Positions 44,373 to 54,013 of a stretch of 64,000 nt of DNA are shown here, piece after piece; the first letter of the stretch is position 1; the number at the start of each line of letters is the position of its first letter. The position numbers were made by a program, and so were the translations under genes. Source of the stretch: GCA-002708315 sp963676635 (GTDB lineage: Bacteria > Bacteroidota > Bacteroidia > Bacteroidales > F082); assembly GCA_963676635.1 (NCBI GenBank), contig OY781105.1, positions 2,480,001 to 2,544,000 of the forward strand, read 5' to 3'. The notes under the pieces were generated by a model, which was not told where the DNA came from, ran no database searches, and saw nothing but the letters and a program-made list of their open reading frames with translations.

Positions 44373-44400
44373 ATATAAATTTTTAATATTAGAATATGAA

Positions 44401-47400
44401 TTACTTAATAAGTACCTTATTCGCAACTGATGAAATACCATCAGAAACAATAACATTATAGGCACCTTTGGACACGGATGAAAGATCAACCTTTTCCACA
44501 GTAACACCTGTAACAACTATATTAGGTATATTATATATTAATCTTCCTGTAAGATCATAAACCATAATGTTCAAAGGTCTGTTTGATTGTCCGGATAACT
44601 TAATACTTATCATACCATCTGAGGGAACAGGATAAATACTAAAATCTATTCCCGATATTTCATGAACACTTGTACAATCAAGAAAATCAACTGCAATTTC
44701 TGAATTGTTCTGACAACCCAGCTCAGAAGTTACCTCAACACTAATATTCTGAACACCATAACCATATCCAACAGTATCTGCAACATAAGTTTGTCCATCA
44801 GCTCCTGTAGACCACAAATATTCTGACCCCGGATTACCTGCATCAAGAGTAATAGTCTCACCGCCACAGATAGTCGTATCACTACCCAGATTAATCACAG
44901 GCAGTTGAGCAAAATTGATATAAACGGTATCACGTGACGAACAGTTATTATCATTAGTAACCTGTGCCCAAAACATTGTGTTACCACTTCCTGAGGCTGT
45001 AATGATCTGTGATGTTTCATCAGTTGACCAAAGGTAAATATCTCCGGAGTTTCCAGCATCAAGTTCAATTTCGTTTTCACCACATAAAATCTGATCACCT
45101 CCTAAATCAACTACTGGTGATTCAAGTACTGATACTATAACAGATGATTCAACTGTAGCCATACCATCATTCACTAATAAAATATATTCTGTAGTAACCT
45201 CAGGATAAACAACAGGATTAGCTTCTTCAGAAACAAAGCCCTCAGGAACTGATGTCCATAGATAATTATATGTGCCACTACCTCCTGAAACTGTAGATTC
45301 AAGTTCTGCAAATGTCCCATAACAAATTTCATTTGCTGTTGCTGTTATATCAACTTCCAGATCGCTTACTATCATAGTTACCGGAATTCTGAAAGTATTG
45401 GATTCAATATCATTAGTAACAAGAACCACTTCTTCTTCATACAATCCATTTTCCATACCAGCAGCATCAAAAGTAAATGTAACCACCATAGAATCTCCAA
45501 CGGCAACAGTCGCCGATTCAGGAGACATGGATATCCAACTAGCTATAGATAGACTACTTTTAAAAGGTGATAATGAGAATGTGAGATCAAGAACTCCTTC
45601 ATTTTTTACAATAACAAAAAGTTCATCAATAGCGTCAGGGAATAAAGTAGTCGATAAACTATCAGGATTTGCAACAAACATTGAAGATCCGAATTGTGTT
45701 TGCTTCACTGCTGCCTCTGACTCTAAAGTACCTCCATAATAAGCTTTCACACTGTAATTATAATATCCATATTCTATTAATTGATCTGTTAATGCCATTT
45801 CCGTTGTGGAATCAATTATAACATCATCACGATAAATTCTGTAATATTCAAAACCTTCTGTCTGATTATGGTTCCATGTTAATGTACACAAACCTGTTTC
45901 CTGATCTGTAATTGCATTCAAAGCAGTAGGAGGATAGATATCAACAACACTACTAAAAGCTTCAAAAGCATCAATACGGCCTGCACCATACATATTATCT
46001 TTACCTACAGCACCCAAATCAACAGAAGTTGTTTCCAGAAACTGATCAATCATTTCAGGAGTAAGATTTGGATTTTTTGACAATAACAAGGCCATTACCC
46101 CAGCCACACCAGGAGTAGCCATAGATGTTCCACTCATAGTAGTATATCCATTAATATTAAAAGCATCACAGGATTTAATATCAACACCCGGAGCGCTAAC
46201 ATCAGGACGAAGAAGTCCCATCTCCGGATTAAACGGATAATCATTATAAGGACTTATAGACTCCCAGGTTGAAGGACCTTTACTTGAAAAGCTGGCAATA
46301 TTATCATTACTATCTGTTGCTCCAACACATACAACAGCTGATATTCCACCAGTAAGAGTCTGATCAGGATTAAGCCATGGCGGCGGACAATCACCAGGTG
46401 TTCTTACATCATCAGGATTTGTAATGGTACCATAATCATTTCCTGCAGCAATAGAAGCTACAACACCTGCATCAAGTGCATTATCAAGAGTATTTCTCCA
46501 TGTTGAACGGTTTGGGTTCATAGAATGAGCCCAGCCTATCGACATACTTAAAACATCTGCACCATTTTCCACAGCAAATTCAATACCTTCCCATGCATCA
46601 GTTTCATTACCACCCCCCTGATCATTCAAAACTTTTACTGCCATAATAATTGCATCAGGTGCCATTCCTGTCTGAGACCCGGCAGTACCATTACCAGCAA
46701 CAGTACCAGCACAGTGAGTACCATGTCCATGGTTGTCCATAGGGTTATCATCATTATATGCAAAATCATAACCATGATTTGGATAATCAGGATTTTCCCA
46801 CATATGTGTAGCCAAATCAACATGATTATAATTAACACCAACATCCAAAACAGCAACAGTAACACCAGCTCCCGTAAAACCAGCATCCCATACATCCGGA
46901 GCATTAACCTTGGATACATTATAAGTAATTTCACGACTTCCTGATGCCCCATTAGGAGCACTTACAGGCTCTTCATCAAAAAGTGCATATGATGTATTAT
47001 CATAATCAATACTCTCAATATCATCTCTTTTTGCCATTTGGTTTATTATATCAGGAGTTGCTTTACAACTTACTACATTTGTAATCCAGAAATAGTGATC
47101 CACAACTACTTGTCCTTCAGAAGCTCTTTTTTCAAGAAAAGACCTTAAATCACCCTGTGATTGCAATGAAAAAGTTTTCAGTTCTTCAATAACAAGATTA
47201 CGTCTTTCTTCCTTTAACATGCTACTATATGTTCTGCGAAGTTCATAAGTAGGATATTTATCCTTCAAAATTACAATAACAGGAATTAACTCGGTATCAC
47301 TTATATCAAACATTTTTTGTTTAAGTTCACTGGTAATTAATTCATTGTAATCTTTCTGCTGAGCAAAAACAGAAAAAGGTAAAATAAATAATAATAGAAT

Positions 47401-47415
47401 AATAATTCGTTTCAT
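44401..47415 (-). CDS. subtilisin-like serine protease (S8) with T9SS tail
   Basis: A 1004-residue secreted protease. Start MKRIIILLLFILPF is chosen because it opens the signal peptide (cleavage after VFAQ). Residues about 25-145 form an inhibitor-I9-like propeptide. The catalytic triad is D191 (VAVLDVGVNYNH), H231 (NHGHGTHCAG) and S431 (MSGTSMATPG). An Fn3-like domain, an Ig-like domain and several PKD/gliding-motility-type modules rich in LGxDTTxCxGE motifs follow. The T9SS sorting tail begins SIYPVPSDGMISIKL. It is probably surface-bound or released to degrade proteins. Confidence 0.93.
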   Translation of the reverse strand: MKRIIILLLFILPFSVFAQQKDYNELITSELKQKMFDISDTELIPVIVILKDKYPTYELRRTYSSMLKEERRNLVIEELKTFSLQSQGDLRSFLEKRASEGQVVVDHYFWITNVVSCKATPDIINQMAKRDDIESIDYDNTSYALFDEEPVSAPNGASGSREITYNVSKVNAPDVWDAGFTGAGVTVAVLDVGVNYNHVDLATHMWENPDYPNHGYDFAYNDDNPMDNHGHGTHCAGTVAGNGTAGSQTGMAPDAIIMAVKVLNDQGGGNETDAWEGIEFAVENGADVLSMSIGWAHSMNPNRSTWRNTLDNALDAGVVASIAAGNDYGTITNPDDVRTPGDCPPPWLNPDQTLTGGISAVVCVGATDSNDNIASFSSKGPSTWESISPYNDYPFNPEMGLLRPDVSAPGVDIKSCDAFNINGYTTMSGTSMATPGVAGVMALLLSKNPNLTPEMIDQFLETTSVDLGAVGKDNMYGAGRIDAFEAFSSVVDIYPPTALNAITDQETGLCTLTWNHNQTEGFEYYRIYRDDVIIDSTTEMALTDQLIEYGYYNYSVKAYYGGTLESEAAVKQTQFGSSMFVANPDSLSTTLFPDAIDELFVIVKNEGVLDLTFSLSPFKSSLSIASWISMSPESATVAVGDSMVVTFTFDAAGMENGLYEEEVVLVTNDIESNTFRIPVTMIVSDLEVDITATANEICYGTFAELESTVSGGSGTYNYLWTSVPEGFVSEEANPVVYPEVTTEYILLVNDGMATVESSVIVSVLESPVVDLGGDQILCGENEIELDAGNSGDIYLWSTDETSQIITASGSGNTMFWAQVTNDNNCSSRDTVYINFAQLPVINLGSDTTICGGETITLDAGNPGSEYLWSTGADGQTYVADTVGYGYGVQNISVEVTSELGCQNNSEIAVDFLDCTSVHEISGIDFSIYPVPSDGMISIKLSGQSNRPLNIMVYDLTGRLIYNIPNIVVTGVTVEKVDLSSVSKGAYNVIVSDGISSVANKVLIK

Positions 47416-47652
47416 AATGCTAAATTTGTTTTGATAAAAGTACATATATAACACATATACATTCTGCTTATTTGTTTAATTATAATTTATTTAACACATA
47501 GTAACATTAAATATCTTATAATAAACATATGGCAAAATAAGCATATATTTTTCAGATATTATATTAAAACAACTAAAAAATTATTAAAATGTATCAGATA
47601 ATAAAAGATTTTCCAATCGGGATATCTTATTAAACTTTCAAAGAAGCACTAA

Positions 47653-48726
47653 TTAGTATTTTCTCGCTTCAGCCTCCCCATTCATAAGACGATAACCGTT
47701 CATAGCCAGGGCGAGCATTTCATCTTCTCCCGGATATACATGAACAGGCGCAAATCGATGTACATAGCTAATAATCTGATTAACAAAATATTTATCATGG
47801 GCTATTCCTCCAGTGATAAGAATACCATCCAGTTCACCACGTAACACAGCCACCATTGAACCTACTTCTTTTGCTATCTGATACGCCATACCATCATAAA
47901 TATATTTAGCATATTCATCACCGGCAGCGGCACGCTGTTCCACTTCATAGGCACTATTAGTCTCAAGATAAGCAACCAGACCACCTTTTCCAGTAATCAT
48001 CTTCAGGACCTCTTTCTCTTTATACTTACCACTGAAGCATAGTCTTGTAAGGTCTGCAACGGGTAACGTTCCCGAGCGTTCTGGTGAAAAAGGTCCATCA
48101 CCGTCAAGGCCTTGATTAACATCCACCACCATGCCTTTTTTATGAGCACCTACAGTAATACCACCTCCAAGATGAACAACTACCAAATTTAGGTCTTCAT
48201 ATTTTCTCATTATAGATTTTGAATGTTCACGAGCCACTGCTTTCTGATTAAGTGCATGAAAGATAGACCGTCGTGGTAAAAGAGGATGCCCTGACAAACG
48301 TGCCAGATCATCAAGCTCATCAACAACAACAGGATTGGCAATACATGCCACTGAATCAGGAATTGAGCGTGCCAGATCGTAGGCAATAAGTCCGCCCAAA
48401 TTGCTGGCATGCTCCCCATATTTGCAACTGCGCAAATCCTCACACATTTCTTCATCAACCTTAATAATACCTGATTTCACAGGTTTAAGCAATCCGCCAC
48501 GACCCATGATCACATTAATCCTGGAAAGATTTATTTCAGCATTCTCAAGTTCTTTAAGAATCAACTCTTTTCGAAAGTTAAACTGGTCTGTTACTCTGTC
48601 AAATGGAGCCAACTCTTCAGTACTATGTCTTAGGGTTTGAATAAAGACTGCTGTAGTGCCTGAATAAACTGCTATTTTTGTAGAAGTTGACCCCGGATTA
48701 ATTGCTAGTATGTATGCATTGTTCAT
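47653..48726 (-). CDS. buk: butyrate kinase
   Basis: A 357-residue ASKHA-fold kinase that forms butyrate plus ATP from butyryl-phosphate. The nucleotide-binding LAINPGSTSTKIAVY starts the protein. MGRGGLLKPV, VCIANPVVVDEL, VHLGGGITVG, VDVNQGLDGDGPFSPERSG and LITGGIAHD are diagnostic for Buk rather than acetate kinase. It lies 27 bp downstream of ptb on the same strand, forming the usual ptb-buk operon. Confidence 0.95.
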   Translation of the reverse strand: MNNAYILAINPGSTSTKIAVYSGTTAVFIQTLRHSTEELAPFDRVTDQFNFRKELILKELENAEINLSRINVIMGRGGLLKPVKSGIIKVDEEMCEDLRSCKYGEHASNLGGLIAYDLARSIPDSVACIANPVVVDELDDLARLSGHPLLPRRSIFHALNQKAVAREHSKSIMRKYEDLNLVVVHLGGGITVGAHKKGMVVDVNQGLDGDGPFSPERSGTLPVADLTRLCFSGKYKEKEVLKMITGKGGLVAYLETNSAYEVEQRAAAGDEYAKYIYDGMAYQIAKEVGSMVAVLRGELDGILITGGIAHDKYFVNQIISYVHRFAPVHVYPGEDEMLALAMNGYRLMNGEAEARKY

Positions 48727-48753
48727 TTATTGCTGTAAATTTTTCTGTTAATA

Positions 48754-49650
48754 TCAAGAAATGGCAGCAGCAAGTGCTATTGATAAAAATTTACTCTTTT
48801 CTGTATCACCTCTTGATGTAAGAACAACAGGCACTTTAGCTCCCATAATAACAGCTGCTGATGTGGCTCCTCCAAGGAAGTTTAATGATTTATAAAGAAT
48901 ATTTGCACCATTAATATCAGGAGCAAGAATAATATCAGCATCTCCTGCTACTTCGCTGGTAATATTTTTTAATTCTGCTGATGATTTTGAGATAGCACCG
49001 TCAAGTGCAAGAGGTCCGTCAATTGTACAACCTTTAATCTGTTTTCGGTAATTCATCATAGAAATAGTAGCAGCATGCATTGTTGCCTCCATTTTAGGAT
49101 TAACAGTTTCCACAGAACCAAGTATTGCTACTCTGGGGTCTTCTATTCCAAGGCCATGAAATACTTTTACTGAATTTTTGATAATGCCTATTTTCTCTTC
49201 CAGACCAGGATCAACATTCATAGCAGCATCAGTAACACCAAGAAGTTTGTGATAATATGGTGTTTCAAACACAGCAACATGGCTCAACAGAGAACCTGTA
49301 CGCAGACCAAATTCTTTATTAAGAACAGCCTTTAATAAAAGCCCTGAACTAACAAGACCTTTCATAAGAAAGTCTGCTTTACCCTCACCAATAAGCTTAA
49401 CAGCAGCCAAAGATGCTTCATATGGATCATGAACATCAATAATCTCATATGCAGAAATATCAAAGCCTATTTCTTTTGAAATACTAATTATATCAGGTTT
49501 ATCACCAACTAAAACCGGTTCTACAATACCTTCAGTAGTTGCCTTTGATATAGCTTCAAGCACATGGAAATCATTTGCAGCAGCAACTGCTATTCTCTGT
49601 TTACGTTTATTTTTGGCTAACACCACTAATTCTGACAGATGTTGTATCAT
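48754..49650 (-). CDS. ptb: phosphate butyryltransferase
   Basis: A 298-residue Ptb that exchanges CoA of butyryl-CoA for phosphate. The Pta/Ptb family motifs are visible (AAANDFHVLEAI, FLMKGLVSSG, VTDAAMNVDPGLEEK, GPLALDGAISKSSAELK). The length fits Ptb rather than the longer Pta. It is first in the ptb-buk operon. The leader contains a short hairpin (GCATG-N6-CATGC, 49677-49692) after the -7 box. Confidence 0.94.
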   Translation of the reverse strand: MIQHLSELVVLAKNKRKQRIAVAAANDFHVLEAISKATTEGIVEPVLVGDKPDIISISKEIGFDISAYEIIDVHDPYEASLAAVKLIGEGKADFLMKGLVSSGLLLKAVLNKEFGLRTGSLLSHVAVFETPYYHKLLGVTDAAMNVDPGLEEKIGIIKNSVKVFHGLGIEDPRVAILGSVETVNPKMEATMHAATISMMNYRKQIKGCTIDGPLALDGAISKSSAELKNITSEVAGDADIILAPDINGANILYKSLNFLGGATSAAVIMGAKVPVVLTSRGDTEKSKFLSIALAAAIS

Positions 49651-49697
49651 AATTAAATTTATTATATTTTCATACGCGCATGTTTCTTCATGCTTTT

Positions 49698-49705
49698 TAT
49701 TTTTG
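49698..49705 (+). promoter_or_regulatory. -7-like TATTTTTG (plus strand)
   Basis: A plus-strand TAnnTTTG match about 90 bp upstream of the low-Mr phosphatase gene, lying head to head with the ptb box. It may be fortuitous. Confidence 0.3.
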
Positions 49706-49708
49706 CTA

Positions 49709-49716
49709 CAAAAATA
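49709..49716 (-). promoter_or_regulatory. ptb: -7 box TATTTTTG of ptb-buk
   Basis: Matches TAnnTTTG on the minus strand, giving a leader of about 52 nt that includes the GCATG/CATGC hairpin. Confidence 0.55.
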
Positions 49717-49795
49717 TAATTAAATGTTAACTGTTAATAGTTTTACATTTAAATGATTATTATTGAGAATTATTTTAATTAACAATTAATAAATA

Positions 49796-50266
49796 ATGAA
49801 AAAAAGGATATTATTTGTATGTCTTGGTAATATTTGCCGTTCTCCCAGTGCAGAAGCTGTATTTAACGGGTTAATAGAAAGAAAAGGTGTTGCCAAAGAT
49901 TTTATTATTGATTCTGCAGGAACAGATGCATATCACAAAGGAGAACCTGCTGATGCCCGTATGCGACGTCATGCAATTAAAAGAGGTTATAAGCTTACTT
50001 CTGTTTCCAGACCTTTTAATCCTGAAAGTGATTGGGATAACTTTGACTATATTGTCGGGATGGATAATTTCAATATAGGAAATCTGACAAGAATGGCCAG
50101 AAACTCAAATGATGTTAAGAAGTTATACAAGATGGCTGAATTCTCGAAGAAATTCAGTCAAAATGAGATTCCTGATCCTTATTACGGAGCTGCAGAAGGC
50201 TTTGAATTGGTACTCGATATTCTTGAAGATGCCAGCGAAGGACTCTATGAGTTTGTTAATTCATAG
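49796..50266 (+). CDS. low-molecular-weight protein-tyrosine phosphatase
   Basis: A 156-residue LMW-PTP. The P-loop CLGNICRSPSAE sits at the N-terminus (CX5R signature) and the acid loop DPYYG near the C-terminus. The residues between follow the family pattern (DSAGTDAYHKGEPADARM). It removes phosphate from tyrosine, or possibly arginine, residues in the cytoplasm; the substrate is not known. Its last 11 bp overlap the end of the opposite-strand flavin reductase gene. Confidence 0.94.
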   Translation: MKKRILFVCLGNICRSPSAEAVFNGLIERKGVAKDFIIDSAGTDAYHKGEPADARMRRHAIKRGYKLTSVSRPFNPESDWDNFDYIVGMDNFNIGNLTRMARNSNDVKKLYKMAEFSKKFSQNEIPDPYYGAAEGFELVLDILEDASEGLYEFVNS

Positions 50267-50969
50267 GTTCAAAGTCTGATTTCTCAGCGCCACAAACAGG
50301 GCACATCCAGTCATCAGGAATATCCTCAAAAGGAGTTCCTGGTGCTATTCCGCCGTCAGGGTCACCTTCAACAGGGTTGTATATATGATCACAAACAACA
50401 CACTGGTATTTTGGTCCCAAATCTTTTTTATCCTCTATTGTTTCTGAAACAGCAGCAGTAGTATCCTTAATATAAGTAGGTGCATTCTTAGGAGCTTTAC
50501 CTTTTTTAACATTACGATAGTAGTCGTATGTTAAGGGCATTTCATTACCATTAATAAGTTCATTATTGATTATTTCACCAATAAAAACAGTGTGTGTTCC
50601 TACTTCAAACTGGTTAACAACCCGGCATTCAAACCATGCTATACTGTCCTGCGTTACAACAGGAACACCTGTTTCACCATATATATATTCAACATCAGCG
50701 AATTTATCATTGTCTTTACCACTTTTGTATCCGAAAGTTCCTATAATCTCCGGTGACGTTTCCTGTTTTAAAACTGAAATGGAAAAAACTTTTGATTTTT
50801 CAAGGAGTGAATGAGTATAGTTATCTCTGTTACAGGATATAGCTATTTGTGGTGGTTCTGCAGTGACCTGAAACGCCGTATTAGCAATATATCCGTTCTT
50901 TTTACTCCTGTTACCTGAGCTAATGATGAACAATCCGTAAGTAATCTTGAAAAAAGCTTCTGTATTCAT
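50256..50969 (-). CDS. flavin reductase-rubredoxin fusion (Hrb-like)
   Basis: A 237-residue two-domain protein. Residues about 1-165 form a flavin-reductase-like FMN domain (GLFIISSGNRSKKNGYIANTAF type start, AISCNRDN, FECRVVNQFEVGTHTVFIGEI). Residues about 185-237 are a rubredoxin with both CxxC pairs (CVVCDHIYNP; DDWMCPVCGAEK). The layout matches the high-molecular-weight rubredoxin of Moorella, which works with flavodiiron proteins in NADH-driven O2 or NO reduction. Defence against oxygen in an anaerobe is the likely role. Confidence 0.9.
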   Translation of the reverse strand: MNTEAFFKITYGLFIISSGNRSKKNGYIANTAFQVTAEPPQIAISCNRDNYTHSLLEKSKVFSISVLKQETSPEIIGTFGYKSGKDNDKFADVEYIYGETGVPVVTQDSIAWFECRVVNQFEVGTHTVFIGEIINNELINGNEMPLTYDYYRNVKKGKAPKNAPTYIKDTTAAVSETIEDKKDLGPKYQCVVCDHIYNPVEGDPDGGIAPGTPFEDIPDDWMCPVCGAEKSDFEPMN

Positions 50970-51167
50970 AGTTTTATTGATATTAATTTTCCCTTCAGAT
51001 TTGTTACTTAATCAATTTGTACAAATTTAGTATTTAATTATCAAAGTTTGTATATGCTGTAAGAAGTATATAGATAAATAATTGTTAGATTAAAAAAATA
51101 AAAAATGAAGATAATTCGTTATTTTACACTAATATGTTATTATTTTGCATAGAAATTAATATGTAAT

Positions 51168-51542
51168 ATGACAAGGTTTCTATTTCTGTTATTAATATTT
51201 ACTTTACCTTTAATCTCGCTTTTTAGCTGTAAGTCAAAAGAGATAATAGTAGCTTCACAACCAGGCAAGGAAAAAGCCGGGAATGTAAACACGGCAAATC
51301 AGGAAGGCAAAGCGGTTGACTATGATCAGGCTGTAGCAAAACATAATGCTATGCAAAGTCAGCGTACTAAAGAAATGATGGCAAGAGCTGATCAGCGTAA
51401 CAGAAAAATTAAGTCGTCGAAAAACCGTAAGTGGTATGATCAGCTATTCAATAATAATTGCAACTCATCATCTTGTATGATCAAAACAAGAAGCCGTTAT
51501 CATACCATAACAAGAAGCAATTCATGTTTTATAAAGAAATAA
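51168..51542 (+). CDS. small hypothetical lipoprotein
   Basis: A 124-residue protein with a lipoprotein signal (LPLISLFSC, lipid on C21). The mature part is very basic, rich in Lys/Arg/Asn/Gln, with a short helical middle (AVAKHNAMQSQRTKEMMAR) and a Cys/Ser-rich end. No family recognised. It begins a run of small envelope genes (9 bp to the next). Confidence 0.6.
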   Translation: MTRFLFLLLIFTLPLISLFSCKSKEIIVASQPGKEKAGNVNTANQEGKAVDYDQAVAKHNAMQSQRTKEMMARADQRNRKIKSSKNRKWYDQLFNNNCNSSSCMIKTRSRYHTITRSNSCFIKK

Positions 51543-51551
51543 TCTTAAGAA

Positions 51552-52175
51552 ATGAAAAAAATATTTGCCGGAATTTTAATACTTACTTTAGTCATTCAAG
51601 CACAGTCTCAATCATTCTTCTCTGAGATTGTACAGTTTAACAACGGTGGTATGTTTAGCCTACAATGGAGTATTGGTCAACCCACAGGATCTATGACAGA
51701 TTTCACAGGAGAAACATCAATTGTCGGTATAAATCTTGACTTCAAACATTGTTATAAGAACGGGATAATATTAGGTGGAAGAACAGGATGGCAATATTTT
51801 AACGAGGATATAGGACTTAATAATGTAATTAAAGGATCAACTGCCACTTATACTAAGCAAATAAACAAAATTAATGTATTACCAATAATGGTAACTGCTG
51901 ATTATCTGTTTAATAACAGTACCTTATTACCATATGCTGGTATTGGTGTTGGTGCTTTTTTCATTGCTGAATCAACACAAACCAATAACATTGAAACTTA
52001 TTCAAATAACTCTTTTAACTTTGGTATCTCACCGGAGGTTGGTCTTACTATACCATTTATTGTGAGTTATGCCGGAATGAATATAAATACAAAATATAAC
52101 TATGCCTTTGGTGCTGGCCCGTCATCAGGTATGGGTTGGTTTGAATTTAATGTCGGCCTTTCAATTATGTATTAA
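51552..52175 (+). CDS. small outer-membrane beta-barrel protein
   Basis: A 207-residue exported protein (signal 1-19, GILILTLVIQAQS). The mature part alternates polar and aromatic residues in strands (GMFSLQWSIG, VGINLDFKHCY, LLPYAGIGVGAFF) and ends WFEFNVGLSIMY, a typical OmpW/OmpX-like barrel terminus. It probably forms an 8-stranded outer-membrane barrel. Function unknown. It lies between two lipoprotein genes in a likely operon. Confidence 0.72.
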   Translation: MKKIFAGILILTLVIQAQSQSFFSEIVQFNNGGMFSLQWSIGQPTGSMTDFTGETSIVGINLDFKHCYKNGIILGGRTGWQYFNEDIGLNNVIKGSTATYTKQINKINVLPIMVTADYLFNNSTLLPYAGIGVGAFFIAESTQTNNIETYSNNSFNFGISPEVGLTIPFIVSYAGMNINTKYNYAFGAGPSSGMGWFEFNVGLSIMY

Positions 52176-52185
52176 TCTTACTAAG

Positions 52186-52665
52186 ATGAAAAAATCACAA
52201 CTAATAATATTATCATTGTTTTTAATACTAATTACATCTTCTTTTTCCTGTAATAAAGGAAGTATTAATCCTGATATACCAAACGTAGTAATAAATATTA
52301 CATTAGACCCTAACTCAACAATTTATCAAGAACTCAATACTCCAGGCGGGTATATTTATCTTGATGAAGAGCCAGGTATTTATATTCCATCAGGCAGTCG
52401 TGGTATTATTGTTTATCGCGAAACAATGTCATCGTTTAAAGCTTATGAACGCCAGCCGCCGAACTATCCGGATGAGTGTTGTGATAAAAATGGAAACAAT
52501 TGTACTAAACTAATTGTTGGTGACAATTATCCTTTTGCCAAAGATACCTGTACAGACAATTTGTATTATCTACCTGATGGAAATTTGTTTCAGGGTGAGG
52601 GAAGATATTCATTAATAGAATACAACACAGTATATGACGGAGGTCTACTCCATATATTCAACTAA
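52186..52665 (+). CDS. lipoprotein with degenerate Rieske-like fold
   Basis: A 159-residue lipoprotein (lipobox SSFSC, lipid on C22). The start at 52186 is chosen because it opens the lipoprotein signal 10 bp after the barrel gene's stop. The mature domain follows the Rieske pattern: a YRETMSSFKAYERQPPNYPDECC segment in place of the first Cys-x-His, then FAKDTCTDNLYYLPDGNLFQGEGRYSLIEY in place of CPCHGSxFD, and YDGGLLHIF at the end. No histidine stands at the cluster-ligand positions, so a 2Fe-2S cluster is unlikely. Role unknown. Confidence 0.6.
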   Translation: MKKSQLIILSLFLILITSSFSCNKGSINPDIPNVVINITLDPNSTIYQELNTPGGYIYLDEEPGIYIPSGSRGIIVYRETMSSFKAYERQPPNYPDECCDKNGNNCTKLIVGDNYPFAKDTCTDNLYYLPDGNLFQGEGRYSLIEYNTVYDGGLLHIFN

Positions 52666-52686
52666 TTAAACTAATTATAATATACT

Positions 52687-54000
52687 ATGAAGACTAAACC
52701 TTTACCATATTTTGCTATTTCAAAATTTATTAACGAACAGACTATTGGTGGGATTATTCTTATAATAGCCACAATATTTGCTATGATTTGGGCAAATTCT
52801 GCATTTCACGAAACTTATCATAACCTTTGGCATAATTACAAAATAGGTCTTTCATGGGGCGATAGTAACATTTCATGGTCGTTACATCATTGGATTAATG
52901 ATGGCTTAATGGCAATATTTTTCTTCACAGTTGGACTTGAAATCAAACGAGAAGTAATGGGCGGTGAATTAAATACCATCTCAAAAGCAGCATTACCAAT
53001 TTTTGCAGCCGTTGGCGGAATGATTCTTCCTGCTATTATTTATGCTGTAATGGTTATAAACTATCCTGAATATCTGAGCGGTTGGGGTATACCTATGGCA
53101 ACTGATATCGCATTTGCCCTTGGCTTGCTCGCAATGTTCGGAAAACGAGTAAATATTAATATTAAGATTTTTCTAACAGCACTGGCAATTGCTGACGACC
53201 TTGGTGCTGTTCTTGTTATAGCTTTCTTTTATTCTGAAACTATTGTCTATACAGAGCTTCTTACCGCAGCTTTCTTCATGGGAATTTTAATTTTAGCAAA
53301 TTTCACAGGTGTCAGAAGAACTGTTTTTTACACTGTTGTGGGATTTACCGGTGTGTGGTCTGCATTTATGCTTTCAGGTGTACATGCTACTATTGCTGGT
53401 GTTCTTATTGCTATGACTATACCATCAAGAACTAAAATTGATGAGACTAAATTTATGGATAAACTTTGTGGCCTTACTGAAAAATTCAAAAAAATACCTC
53501 CTACGGGAAATCCTTTATTATCCAGTAAGCAGGTTCATATTCTGGGAGAAATAGAAACTCTTAATGATATGGCAAACACGCCATTACAGAAACTTGAACA
53601 TGCTTTGCACCCAATTGTTACTTTCTTTATACTTCCGGTTTTTGCTCTAAGTAATGCCGGTGTATATGTTTCGGGTAGTATTTTTAATATGATCCTACAT
53701 CCTGTTTCTTTGGCAATAATGGCCGGACTAATATTAGGTAAATTTGCAGGTGTTACTCTATTTGCCAAACTTGCTGTAAAGCTAAAGCTAGCCGTTTTAC
53801 CAGAAGGTGTGAATTGGAAGAATATTTATGGAATTGCTTTTCTTGCCGGTATTGGGTTTACTATGTCTATGTTTATATCCGAGCTTGCATTTAAAGGAAC
53901 GGAGTATATAGAAATTGCCAAAGTAGGTATTATTTCTGCTTCTATAATTTCTGCGATTGCGGGCATGATTTATCTTGGTATTACTCTTCCTAAGAAGTAA
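52687..54000 (+). CDS. nhaA: Na+/H+ antiporter NhaA
   Basis: A 437-residue NhaA that exports Na+ in exchange for H+. Twelve helices fit the family. Diagnostic segments are FFFTVGLEIKREVMGGEL, GWGIPMATDIAFALG and the ion-site IADDLGAVLVIAFFY with its adjacent aspartates, and GFTMSMFISELAF near the end. The protein carries a longer mid-loop (about 260-305) than E. coli NhaA, as is usual in Bacteroidota. It supports a saline habitat. Confidence 0.95.
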   Translation: MKTKPLPYFAISKFINEQTIGGIILIIATIFAMIWANSAFHETYHNLWHNYKIGLSWGDSNISWSLHHWINDGLMAIFFFTVGLEIKREVMGGELNTISKAALPIFAAVGGMILPAIIYAVMVINYPEYLSGWGIPMATDIAFALGLLAMFGKRVNINIKIFLTALAIADDLGAVLVIAFFYSETIVYTELLTAAFFMGILILANFTGVRRTVFYTVVGFTGVWSAFMLSGVHATIAGVLIAMTIPSRTKIDETKFMDKLCGLTEKFKKIPPTGNPLLSSKQVHILGEIETLNDMANTPLQKLEHALHPIVTFFILPVFALSNAGVYVSGSIFNMILHPVSLAIMAGLILGKFAGVTLFAKLAVKLKLAVLPEGVNWKNIYGIAFLAGIGFTMSMFISELAFKGTEYIEIAKVGIISASIISAIAGMIYLGITLPKK

Positions 54001-54013
54001 TATCTGCAAGCTT

